Part shown: one piece after another, positions 7,902 through 16,145 of the stretch
Numbering within the stretch: the first letter of the stretch is position 1
Layout: every line of letters starts with the position of its first letter
From: CAYUNA01 sp047629355
GTDB lineage: Bacteria; Bacteroidota; Bacteroidia; Chitinophagales; Saprospiraceae
Assembly (NCBI GenBank): GCA_047629355.1
Contig: JBLHWU010000134.1
Coordinates: 1-18,293 of the forward strand
Length of the DNA stretch: 18,293 nt
Direction of reading: 5' to 3'
Made by a program: the position numbers and the translations under genes
Notes under the pieces: generated by a model
What the model was told of the DNA's origin: nothing
What the model saw: only the letters and a program-made list of their open reading frames with translations
The model's database searches: none

Positions 7902-9506
7902 ATGAAAAATACACTATTAGCTATTTTAGTAATCAGCTTATTGTCAGCCTGTCAAAACGCACCAGAAAAAGTTAAGGAAATAACGACGGAAACAATTACT
8001 ACGTCCAATTTCAAAACACCAATTGACGTATACGGTGATTTCTTAGTAGATGTTCAAATGGCAGAGGTGTTTCCTGATGGAAAAACTTTCGTAGACTGTA
8101 CACCAAAGCGCGACGTAACGGATATTTTAGCTGATTATAAAAAAGCCAAAATGCAGGCTGAATTTCATCTAAGAGCCTTCGTATTAGAAAATTTTGAAAC
8201 CCCTAAAAAATACGCATCTGGTTTCATCAGTGATACCACCAAATCAGTGCAGGAACACATCAATTCCCTCTGGCCCGTACTCACACGGACACCCAAACAA
8301 GCGGAAAGAGGTACATTGATTCCATTACCCAAGCCTTATATCGTTCCTGGCGGACGTTTCGGTGAAATTTACTACTGGGATAGTTACTTTACCATGTTGG
8401 GTTTGCAAGCAGCAGGAAAGGCGGAGATGATTGAAAATATGGTCGATAATTTCTCTTATTTAATTGACGAAATTGGCTTTATTCCAAATGGCAATCGAAC
8501 CTACTTTTTGGGACGCTCGCAGCCACCGTTTTATGCTTGCATGGTTGGTGTTTTAGCGGAAATGAAAGGCGATGATATTTATAAAAAATACTTACCTCAA
8601 CTGGAAAAAGAATACAATTTTTGGATGGATGGCGCAGATAAATTATCAGAAACGAATCGCACGCACAAACGGGTCGTTCGTCTTTCCGATGGCTTTATTT
8701 TGAATCGGTATTGGGACAATTTTGACGGGCCACGAGAAGAATCTTATCGGGAAGATGTAGAGACTGCCGAAAAAAGTGGTCGTCCTTTAAAAGAAGTCTA
8801 TCGTGACCTTCGCGCAGGGGCGGAATCCGGCTGGGACTACAGCAGTCGTTGGTTGAGAAAGATAGATGATTTGTCTACGATTCATACGACGGATATTCTA
8901 CCAGCAGATTTGAATTCGTTGTTATACAACCTCGAAATGACCATTGCAAAAGGTTATGAATTGAGTAATAACGCGGATAAAACTGCCTTTTATAACAAAA
9001 AAGCTGCTGATAGAAAAACGGCAATTTTGCGTTACCATTATTTTGCGGCAAGTGGCTTATTTATGGACTTTGATTTCACCGTCGGCGAACCGACTTACGT
9101 ACCTTCTTTAGCAACGATGTACCCCTTGTTTTTCAAAATTGCGACTCCTGAACAGGCAGAAACTGTTGCTAAGAATATCCAAGAAAGCTTTCTTCGTCCA
9201 GGTGGACTTAACTCAACCGTTCACAATACGGGTCAGCAATGGGATGCGCCGAATGGCTGGGCACCATTGCAGTGGATAAGCATTCAAGGCTTACACAATT
9301 ATGGTCAAAATGAATTGGCAAATATGATTCAAAATCGCTGGATTAACCTCAATAAAAAGGTATATAAAAATACAGGAAAAATGGTGGAAAAATACAATGT
9401 ACAAGATGCGAGTCTCGAAGGTGGCGGCGGTGAATATCCGGTGCAAGATGGGTTTGGTTGGTCGAATGGGGTGCTGCTTCGCTTAATGAAGAACAATATG
9501 GAATGA
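7902..9506 (+). CDS. treA: Lipoprotein trehalase, glycoside hydrolase family 37
   Basis: Hydrolyses alpha,alpha-trehalose to two glucose molecules. At 534 residues it is close to the usual length for GH37. The N-terminus is a lipoprotein signal with lipobox LSAC (Cys17), so the enzyme is probably membrane-anchored in the periplasm or outer membrane. Both trehalase signatures are clear: PGGRFGEIYYWDSYFT from residue 149 and QWDAPNGWAPLQW from residue 446. GGGGEYPVQDGFGWSNGV follows near the C-terminus. The catalytic acid is expected at Asp312 (ESGWDYSSRW) and the base at Glu496 (VEKYNV). These match my recollection of the E. coli TreA catalytic residues, including the numbering. The gene begins 22 nt after a terminator hairpin and ends at a convergent terminator shared with purL. 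Confidence 0.93.
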   Translation: MKNTLLAILVISLLSACQNAPEKVKEITTETITTSNFKTPIDVYGDFLVDVQMAEVFPDGKTFVDCTPKRDVTDILADYKKAKMQAEFHLRAFVLENFETPKKYASGFISDTTKSVQEHINSLWPVLTRTPKQAERGTLIPLPKPYIVPGGRFGEIYYWDSYFTMLGLQAAGKAEMIENMVDNFSYLIDEIGFIPNGNRTYFLGRSQPPFYACMVGVLAEMKGDDIYKKYLPQLEKEYNFWMDGADKLSETNRTHKRVVRLSDGFILNRYWDNFDGPREESYREDVETAEKSGRPLKEVYRDLRAGAESGWDYSSRWLRKIDDLSTIHTTDILPADLNSLLYNLEMTIAKGYELSNNADKTAFYNKKAADRKTAILRYHYFAASGLFMDFDFTVGEPTYVPSLATMYPLFFKIATPEQAETVAKNIQESFLRPGGLNSTVHNTGQQWDAPNGWAPLQWISIQGLHNYGQNELANMIQNRWINLNKKVYKNTGKMVEKYNVQDASLEGGGGEYPVQDGFGWSNGVLLRLMKNNME

Positions 9507-9515
9507 TGAACTATG

Positions 9516-9556
9516 AACTATGAATGATGAATTTGCCAGATTCATCATTCATAGTT
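9516..9556. terminator. Bidirectional terminator between trehalase and purL
   Basis: A 17-bp perfect stem: AACTATGAATGATGAAT (9516-9532), TTGCCAG loop, ATTCATCATTCATAGTT (9540-9556). A further GATGAACTATG repeat on the left suggests growth of the arm by short tandem duplication (ATGAACT twice). It sits in the 52 nt between the convergent stop codons, and the T run following the right arm belongs to the purL 3' end. Confidence 0.75.
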
Positions 9557-9558
9557 CA

Positions 9559-12500
9559 TCATTTTTTACGAACAATCCAGTTCCGAGCGTTCACAAATGC
9601 TTCAATCCAAGGACTAATTTCGTCTCGTCGTCCTTTCGGGTAATTTGCCCAATTCCACTGAAAAATACTTCGTTCAATATGCGGCATTGTTGCCAAATGA
9701 CGACCATCTGCGCTACACATCATTGCCGTATTAAAGTCACTTCCATTCGGATTTGCTGGATAGCCTTCGTAGCCGTATTTAGCGACAATTTGATACTCAT
9801 TTTCTGCTTTTGGCATTGCAAACTTGCCTTCACCATGCGAAATCCAAACCCCCAATTGGCTACCCGCCAGACTCGATAGCATTACCGAATTATTTTCTTG
9901 AATGTGGACGGAAGTAAAACCACTTTCGTGCTTTTTGGAATCATTATAATCCATTTTTGGCTTCACATCATGGTTGGGGTTCAGTAACCCTAATTCCAAA
10001 AATAGTTGACAACCGTTGCAAATACCAACTGATAAAACGTCGTCGCGTTTGAAGAAATTCTCAATCGCTGTTCGTGCTTTTTCATTATACATCAATGCGC
10101 CTGCCCAGCCTTTTGCCGAACCTAAAACGTCTGAATTTGAAAAGCCACCAACTGCACCGATGAATTGAATATCTTCCAACGTTTCGCGACCAGCAATCAA
10201 ATCAGTTGTATGCACATCTTTCACATCAAATCCTGCGAGGTACATGGCATGTGCCATTTCTCGTTCAGAGTTACTGCCTTTTTCGCGAAGAATAGCGGCT
10301 TTTGGTCGAGGCTTGGATAAGTCCAAAGCAGGTCGTTTTCCAGTGAACTGTTTTGGGAAATTAAACTGTAAAGGCTGTTTTTTATAATTATTAAAACGAA
10401 CGGCAGCAAGATTATTCGCCGTTTGTTTTTTATCTAAAAGGTAAGAGGTTTCAAACCAAACATCCCGTAATTTTGGAATATCGAATTGATGTGTCTCCTT
10501 TTTATTTTTTAGAGTTAAAATATTTCCAGTTGCGACGTTTCCAATTTTATAAAAAGGAACGTTTTTCTCTTTTAAAGTAGTTTCAATAGAATCGTCGGCT
10601 GCTTGAAAAACGATGCCACAATTTTCAGAAAAAAGCAATCGAATGGTATCTGTTTCACCAATTTCAGAAAGGTCAATATTGGCAGCTAAATCATTGTCTG
10701 AAAAACATAGTTCCAATAAAGTCGTCAAGAATCCACCTGCTGAAATATCGTGACCCGCTACAATTTTATCTGCTTTAATCAGTTCTTGCATCGCATCAAA
10801 TGCAGTCGCTAAATGCTTGGCATCCAATACATTCGGGGCAGTTTTTCCAATTCGATTCTGCGTTTGCGCAAACGAAGAACCACCTAAATGATAATCGTCT
10901 TGCGATAAATTAATATAATAAATTGCACCACCGTCTTTTTGCAAAACTGGCTCAACTATCCGTGTAATATCCGAGCAATTTCCTGCTGCCGAAATCACAA
11001 CTGTGCCCGGCGCAATCACTTCCTTATCTGGATATTTTTGCTTCATCGACAAGGAATCTTTCCCGGTCGGAACATTGATGCCGAGTGCAATCGAAAAATC
11101 AGAAATCGCTTCAACTGCGGCGTACAAACGCGCATCTTCTCCTTCATTTTTACAAGGCCACATCCAGTTGGCAGACAAGGAAAGCGATTGGATTCCATCT
11201 TTCAATGGTGCCCAAATGATATTGGATAACGATTCCGTAATGGCATTTTTCGCACCCGCTTTTGGGTCAATCAAACCACTCAACGGCGAGTGCCCGATAG
11301 AAGTCGCGATGCCTTCTTTGCCTTCAAAATCCAAAGCCATCACGCCGCAATTGTTCAAAGGCAACTGCAAAGGACCAGTACATTGTTGTTTGGCTACTAA
11401 ACCACCGACGCAACGGTCAACTTTATTCGTCAACCAATCTTTACAAGCAACTGCTTCTAGGCGCAACACTTGTTTTATATAGGTATCAATATTGGTGACA
11501 GAATAGGAAATTTCTTTATATTTTCTATTTATCGTTTTATCGGTCATGATGGTTTTCGGAGAGCTACCAAACATGTCGGAAAGGGCTAAATCCATTGGTT
11601 TCTCACCAGTAGTTACCGACTCAAACGTAAAACGATGGTCGCCCGTCACATCACCGACTTCGTACATTGGGGCACGTTCCCGTTCTGCAATTTTACGGAG
11701 AGTTTCCATGTTTTTTGGTGCGATGACCAAGCCCATTCGTTCTTGAGATTCGTTACCGATAATTTCTTTAGCAGACAAGGTTGGGTCACCGACTGGGAGG
11801 TTATCGAGTTCGATTTTTCCACCCGTATCTTCGACCAATTCAGAAAGGCAATTCAAGTGACCGCCTGCGCCATGGTCGTGGATAGAAACGATGAGATTTT
11901 CTTCGCTTTCGACCATGCCACGGATTGCGTTGGCTGCTCGTTTTTGCATTTCTGGATTGGAACGTTGTACTGCATTTAATTCGATGCCTGTGCTAAATTC
12001 GCCAGTATCTGCTGACGAAACTGCTGCGCCACCCATTCCAATTCTATAATTATCGCCACCCAAAATAACGATTTTATCGCCTACTGTTGGGCTATCTTTC
12101 AATGCTTGGTCAGCTTTGCCGTAGCCAATTCCGCCCGCTTGCATCAATACTTTATCAAAACCTAACAGCCGCGCATTTTCCTCATGTTCAAACGTCAAAA
12201 CAGAACCAACAATCAACGGCTGTCCGAATTTATTCCCAAAATCTGAGGCACCATTCGAGGCTTTTATCAAAATATTCATTGGTGTTTGATACAACCAATC
12301 GCGCTCTTTCATCGCTTTTTCCCAAGGTCGATTTTCTTTCAAACGAGAATAAGACGTCATATAAACGGCCGTTCCTGCCAAGGGAATCGAACCTCTTCCA
12401 CCTGCCAAACGGTCGCGAATTTCCCCACCAGCACCGGTAGCTGCACCATTAAACGGCTCAACAGTAGTCGGGAAGTTATGCGTTTCTGCTTTCAAAGAAA

Positions 12501-13224
12501 TAACCGATTCAAATGGTTTCTTTTGATAAAAATCAGGTTTGTCAGCAGACTTTGGTGCAAATTGTGTGACCGTTGGGCCTTTCACAAAAGCGACATTATC
12601 TTTATAAGCCGAAACAATTCCATTAGGATTTTCAGCGGCTGTTTTTTTAATTAATTTGAAAAGGGAAGTCGGTTTTTCTTCACCATCAATCACAAAGGTG
12701 CCATTGAAAATTTTATGGCGACAGTGTTCACTATTCACTTGTGAAAAACCAAAAACTTCGGAATCCGTGAGTTTTCGACCCAGCTTTTTAGCTAAATTTT
12801 CTAAATAACCGATTTCTTCTCCATTCAAAGCCAATCCTTCCGCCTCATTGTATGCAGCAATATCCTCAATAGCTTGAATGCTTTCTGGTTCGATATTAAT
12901 AGTAAAAATTTCTTGATTTAGGGTGTGGTATTTTTGAGACAACATGGGGTCATAGTCGGTGCTATGTTCCTCGGTCGCATGGAATTCCTCAATGCGCTGA
13001 ATGCCCGTAATCGCCATGTTTTGCGTGATTTCCACGGCATTGGTACTCCACGGCGTAATCATCGCAGCTCGTGGCCCAACGTAGTACCCTTCGATTTTTT
13101 TGGAATCAATTTGGGGTTGGTTGCCGAATAGCCAAGTGATTTTTAGAAGGTCTTCAGCAGGCAAATTTTTGCTGATTTGAACGGTAAATATCTTGCTTGA
13201 AGTGTTTCCAAAAAAGAGAATCAT
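9559..13224 (-). CDS. purL: Phosphoribosylformylglycinamidine (FGAM) synthase, large single-chain type
   Basis: Catalyses the ATP- and glutamine-dependent conversion of FGAR to FGAM, step four of de novo purine synthesis. At 1,221 residues it is the fused large form, so no separate purS or purQ is needed. In order: an N-terminal PurS-like region; a first synthetase half with ETHNFPTTVEPFNGAATG (about 246) and HDHGAGGHLNCLSELVED (about 449); a second, degenerate half with NWMWPCKNEGEDARLY (about 688) and HDISAGGFLTTLLEL (about 823); and a C-terminal class I glutaminase. The glutaminase triad is visible: Cys1069 in GICNGCQ, and His1182 and Glu1184 in MPHIERS. The frame is intact through many homopolymer runs. 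An inverted-repeat element begins 22 nt upstream of the ATG. No other purine genes are adjacent. Confidence 0.97.
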   Translation of the reverse strand: MILFFGNTSSKIFTVQISKNLPAEDLLKITWLFGNQPQIDSKKIEGYYVGPRAAMITPWSTNAVEITQNMAITGIQRIEEFHATEEHSTDYDPMLSQKYHTLNQEIFTINIEPESIQAIEDIAAYNEAEGLALNGEEIGYLENLAKKLGRKLTDSEVFGFSQVNSEHCRHKIFNGTFVIDGEEKPTSLFKLIKKTAAENPNGIVSAYKDNVAFVKGPTVTQFAPKSADKPDFYQKKPFESVISLKAETHNFPTTVEPFNGAATGAGGEIRDRLAGGRGSIPLAGTAVYMTSYSRLKENRPWEKAMKERDWLYQTPMNILIKASNGASDFGNKFGQPLIVGSVLTFEHEENARLLGFDKVLMQAGGIGYGKADQALKDSPTVGDKIVILGGDNYRIGMGGAAVSSADTGEFSTGIELNAVQRSNPEMQKRAANAIRGMVESEENLIVSIHDHGAGGHLNCLSELVEDTGGKIELDNLPVGDPTLSAKEIIGNESQERMGLVIAPKNMETLRKIAERERAPMYEVGDVTGDHRFTFESVTTGEKPMDLALSDMFGSSPKTIMTDKTINRKYKEISYSVTNIDTYIKQVLRLEAVACKDWLTNKVDRCVGGLVAKQQCTGPLQLPLNNCGVMALDFEGKEGIATSIGHSPLSGLIDPKAGAKNAITESLSNIIWAPLKDGIQSLSLSANWMWPCKNEGEDARLYAAVEAISDFSIALGINVPTGKDSLSMKQKYPDKEVIAPGTVVISAAGNCSDITRIVEPVLQKDGGAIYYINLSQDDYHLGGSSFAQTQNRIGKTAPNVLDAKHLATAFDAMQELIKADKIVAGHDISAGGFLTTLLELCFSDNDLAANIDLSEIGETDTIRLLFSENCGIVFQAADDSIETTLKEKNVPFYKIGNVATGNILTLKNKKETHQFDIPKLRDVWFETSYLLDKKQTANNLAAVRFNNYKKQPLQFNFPKQFTGKRPALDLSKPRPKAAILREKGSNSEREMAHAMYLAGFDVKDVHTTDLIAGRETLEDIQFIGAVGGFSNSDVLGSAKGWAGALMYNEKARTAIENFFKRDDVLSVGICNGCQLFLELGLLNPNHDVKPKMDYNDSKKHESGFTSVHIQENNSVMLSSLAGSQLGVWISHGEGKFAMPKAENEYQIVAKYGYEGYPANPNGSDFNTAMMCSADGRHLATMPHIERSIFQWNWANYPKGRRDEISPWIEAFVNARNWIVRKK

Positions 13225-13246
13225 ATCGGAAATTTTTTAGAATAAA

Positions 13247-13399
13247 CTAGCTACTCAAATAGAAATGGTTAGTTGAAATTTAGGTTTTTTCGATAGTTTT
13301 CTTCAAAAAAATATTGAATAGTCCCTTTATTGGATGATTTTTTGAAGGAAAATAGCGGATAAAATAATTTCAAATGACTGTTTCTATTTGAGTAGCTAG
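13247..13399. mobile_element. MITE-like inverted-repeat element A (purL leader)
   Basis: Perfect 19-bp terminal arms, CTAGCTACTCAAATAGAAA (13247-13265) and its complement (13381-13399), enclose an AT-rich core. The core (about 13283-13365) contains TTTTTTCGATAGTTTT, TTGAATAG and AAAATAGCGGA in that order. The reverse complement of 16215-16310 contains the same blocks in the same order, although that element's arms are unrelated. The element fills the space between purL (ATG at 13224) and the DUF5916 gene stop (13477). A structured purL 5' leader is an alternative reading, but the second core copy elsewhere favours a dispersed element. Confidence 0.6.
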
Positions 13400-13476
13400 T
13401 CTAAATAATTGATGGCCGCAAAATTGGCTTTTTTTTTTCTAAAAATGTAGGACGAGCGGCTTTAATTTTGAAGCAA

Positions 13477-15720
13477 TTATAAATTCAACCAGTACGTAAC
13501 TTTAAAAACCAAAGCCCGATTTTTTTTACCCCAAATATCCGTGCCATAATTATCGGTATAAACCAAAAACATATCAGAGACCGGCGCAAAACGCCATTGG
13601 AGTCGCGCATTGACATTGAAGTTATCAATCTGATTGTTGTATTGAAAAAAGGCAGTTAAGAAAAGTTGTTTAGAAAAAGTCAGGTCAAATCGAGGACCAA
13701 TTAGAAAAAGAGATACGGGTTCAAAGGGAGCATCCAATTTTAAATAATTATAACTCAATTGCAGAGAAATATTTGCGCGAGGCTGTAAGCGCATGGAAAT
13801 ATTAGTATTCATACCTGCTCTAAAGCCATCGTAAAACTGACCAATCCTTGGTACTGCTCTAAAAGAAATCAGCTTGCGGCGGTCAGAATTAAAGCTACCA
13901 ACAAAGCTAAAATAATTGTAGTCTGTTCCTGTAAAAAGTAGGGCAGTGCTATCGGATTGAATTTTAGTCGGGTCAAAATCTTTAAATAGGTAAGTATATT
14001 CTTGTTGTAACGTAATTCGACCACGGGCGGTATTTCTCATCTGAAAATCCCAAAATAACTTAATCGCTTGGTCTGTTTTTCCAATATCCAAACCTGGCTG
14101 AAAAAACATTTCAAACTCTGCACCAAATCCATGTTGCGTGAGTAATCCAGCCGTTGGATAAAAGTAAGTACGTACCTGAGGCTTGATTCTGAAAAAATCT
14201 TTCCGAGGCACAAATCCGACTTCTGCATCGTAATTTTCACCAACCAATTGATGCAGCCATTCTACTGAATAAGCTTTCTTTTTATAAGTCAATTCAACAC
14301 CATGCGCATATTTCTCATCAACGTCTTCTGGTGTAAATGCTTGTTGGTAATAAATTTTACCCTCCCAAGAATTATCAGCATTGGCAATATTATAGTCAAT
14401 GGCCAACACTCTATTGTAGGGTGCATAATTGTCATTTTCGAGGTCAGAAGTAGCATCTTTATTGACAAAAATTAATCCGATATTGGAGCGATTAAAGACT
14501 TTTCGTTGGAGCGTCGCAACAGTATAGTTAAAGGCTGGAACTTCGTTGTCTTCATCTTTAGCCGTCTGCATATTGAGCAAACCGATACGCCAATTTTCAT
14601 TTAATTTACCACTTAATCGCGCACCATACAGAATTCGACTTGAAATATTATTGTCCGCAGTATCTTGCGCAATGCCAATTCTTCTGGAGAAAAAAGGATT
14701 AACTCGACTTTTTCCAAAACTGCTAAATAAATCTGCATTTTCGAGAAAAAACTGTCTGCGTTCTGGAAAGAAAATTTCAAAACGAGAAAGGTCTGTCACC
14801 TGTCTATCTACTTCTACTTGCGAGAAATCAGGATTGACGGTTAAGTCTAAATTTAAACCTGAAGAAACGGCAATTTTGGCATCGACACCTGCTTCAAAAT
14901 TATTGTTGGGTTTGGAATCCACAACCTCAAAATCTTGGCTTGTATTGGCAGAAACATAAGGAATAACCACGAAATTTGTGCCCGCTTTTTGCAACGGTTC
15001 ATCCCACCTCATTTTCCCACTGAAAGCGAGATTGAAAATCCATTGATTGTTGGGGATGCCTTGCCAGACACTTTGTTCATTTCCTTGTGTATCAAAGCGA
15101 TAGCAATTAAATCGCCATAGTTTCGTACCTTTTTCAAAGCGCAAAGTTTTAAAAGGAATTGCCATTTCTGCCGACCAATATCCGTCGTGAATTTGGGCTT
15201 CTCCTTGCCATTTATTGTCCCAAGACGGTGCAAAATCTTTCAGTTCTGAGCCACCATTTGAAATCAACGCTTCCCGCCGAACTCCGAAGGGATTAATACC
15301 AAATAAGAATGCGTTGGTTTTGTCGTCGAAAGTATCGAAAAGTAAGCTGATATTGTCATTGCCGCCTGCCCGATAGTCGCGGCGGAGGGAGGGGACGATA
15401 TAATTTTCGCCAATAGAATAACACTTGATACCGACGTAGAGATATTGGTCATCATAGACCATGTGAATCTCTGTTTTTTGTTGGGCTTGAATAGAATCGG
15501 AAGGGAAAAATTGGTGAAAATCTTTAGCAGGTTTGCCTAAAGTCCAAGCTGCTTCTGACAGATTGCCATCCAGATTAATAATTTCAGCGGTTCGAGTGAC
15601 CGTGAAAAAAGCTTCGCCTGTATCACTAACTGCCGAGGCAAGTGGAGTATTGTTAAGGGCTTGTCCAATGCAGAAAAACTGCAAAGTGATGCCATATATT
15701 AGGAGAAAAAGTTGCTTCAT
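13477..15720 (-). CDS. DUF5916 outer membrane protein with N-terminal CBM9-like domain
   Basis: The protein has 747 residues with a signal peptide (FLLIYGITLQFFCIGQA). Residues about 38-240 form a carbohydrate-binding-family-9-like domain: IINLDGNLSEAAW, YDDQYLYVGIKCYS, DNISLLFDTFDDKTNAFLFGINPFG, WSAEMAIPFKTLRF. The DUF5916 barrel region follows, opening with the recognisable FEIFFPERRQFFLENADLFS near 310 and then paired beta strands to the C-terminus. Such proteins are widespread in Bacteroidota as predicted outer membrane barrels. Despite the CBM9-like fold label, ligand and function are not established. ATG 15720 gives a proper signal peptide. An inverted-repeat element starts 13 nt upstream of it, so promoter and leader would overlap that element. 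Confidence 0.88.
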   Translation of the reverse strand: MKQLFLLIYGITLQFFCIGQALNNTPLASAVSDTGEAFFTVTRTAEIINLDGNLSEAAWTLGKPAKDFHQFFPSDSIQAQQKTEIHMVYDDQYLYVGIKCYSIGENYIVPSLRRDYRAGGNDNISLLFDTFDDKTNAFLFGINPFGVRREALISNGGSELKDFAPSWDNKWQGEAQIHDGYWSAEMAIPFKTLRFEKGTKLWRFNCYRFDTQGNEQSVWQGIPNNQWIFNLAFSGKMRWDEPLQKAGTNFVVIPYVSANTSQDFEVVDSKPNNNFEAGVDAKIAVSSGLNLDLTVNPDFSQVEVDRQVTDLSRFEIFFPERRQFFLENADLFSSFGKSRVNPFFSRRIGIAQDTADNNISSRILYGARLSGKLNENWRIGLLNMQTAKDEDNEVPAFNYTVATLQRKVFNRSNIGLIFVNKDATSDLENDNYAPYNRVLAIDYNIANADNSWEGKIYYQQAFTPEDVDEKYAHGVELTYKKKAYSVEWLHQLVGENYDAEVGFVPRKDFFRIKPQVRTYFYPTAGLLTQHGFGAEFEMFFQPGLDIGKTDQAIKLFWDFQMRNTARGRITLQQEYTYLFKDFDPTKIQSDSTALLFTGTDYNYFSFVGSFNSDRRKLISFRAVPRIGQFYDGFRAGMNTNISMRLQPRANISLQLSYNYLKLDAPFEPVSLFLIGPRFDLTFSKQLFLTAFFQYNNQIDNFNVNARLQWRFAPVSDMFLVYTDNYGTDIWGKKNRALVFKVTYWLNL

Positions 15721-15733
15721 TAAAAAAATGTGT

Positions 15734-15901
15734 AGTTAAGTAACGATAAAATAATAAGTCCGATAAGTTAGACAGTGGATAATTTTTCTCAGTTTTTACT
15801 TGAAAGAAGGATAATTGTTGATACTTTGACTGATTTCAAGTGAAAAATGAGGGAAATTTGCCCTGTCTAAATGGCGGAGTTATTTTTTATCGTTACTAAG
15901 T
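15734..15901. mobile_element. MITE-like inverted-repeat element B (DUF5916 gene leader)
   Basis: The outer arms, 15734-15762 (AAGTAACGATAAAATAATAA then GTCCG) and 15875-15901, are imperfect complements. An inner exact pair TTAGACAG/CTGTCTAA lies at 15768-15775 and 15863-15870. The arm family is the same as in element C at 16146-16511. The interior on the minus strand (CATTTTTCACTTGAAATCAG and onward) resembles 16358-16420 of element C. The left end is 13 nt from the ATG of the minus-strand DUF5916 gene. Confidence 0.6.
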
Positions 15902-15933
15902 ATTGTGTAACAATAAAATCACTCAACTGTCTT

Positions 15934-16119
15934 ATCCGCGAAGCGGATGAATATGAATAACCCCGAATGCAATTCTGGGGACATTAATGAAGCACAATAA
16001 TCCTGAAGGGATTGAATAGAGCTACTTGGCATTCAACTCCCTTTCAAGGTTGCGGGCGGCGTGAAATTTAACACCACAGATTTTATCCGTGGCTATTCAT
16101 ATTTAATCCCTTCAGGATT
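15934..16119. repeat. Composite REP-like palindromic repeat, copy 2
   Basis: The ATCCG-CGAAG-CGGAT hairpin (15934-15948), then GAATATGAATAA, then a CCCCGAAT/ATTCTGGGG hairpin (15961-15980), match 171-216 with about three differences in 46 nt. AATCCTGAAGGGATTGAATA follows at 15999-16018. A degenerate partner arm is at 16031-16051 and an AATCCCTTCAGGATT arm ends at 16119. The order is the same as in copy 1 near the left edge. Confidence 0.7.
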
Positions 16120-16145
16120 TGAGAAAATTTTATTCCTTACATGGT

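Noticed and set aside
9520..9879. 119-codon + strand frame starting in the terminator
   Set aside because: It begins inside the hairpin and runs antisense to the conserved glutaminase end of purL; its product shows no domain or signal.
10939..11482. Open frames on the + strand inside purL (also 12087-12654 and 12925-13131)
   Set aside because: They are antisense to a complete, motif-rich purL and encode low-complexity, family-less peptides.
13225..13476. Purine riboswitch or other known riboswitch before purL
   Set aside because: No known aptamer pattern is recognisable, and the core recurs away from purine genes at 16180-16344.
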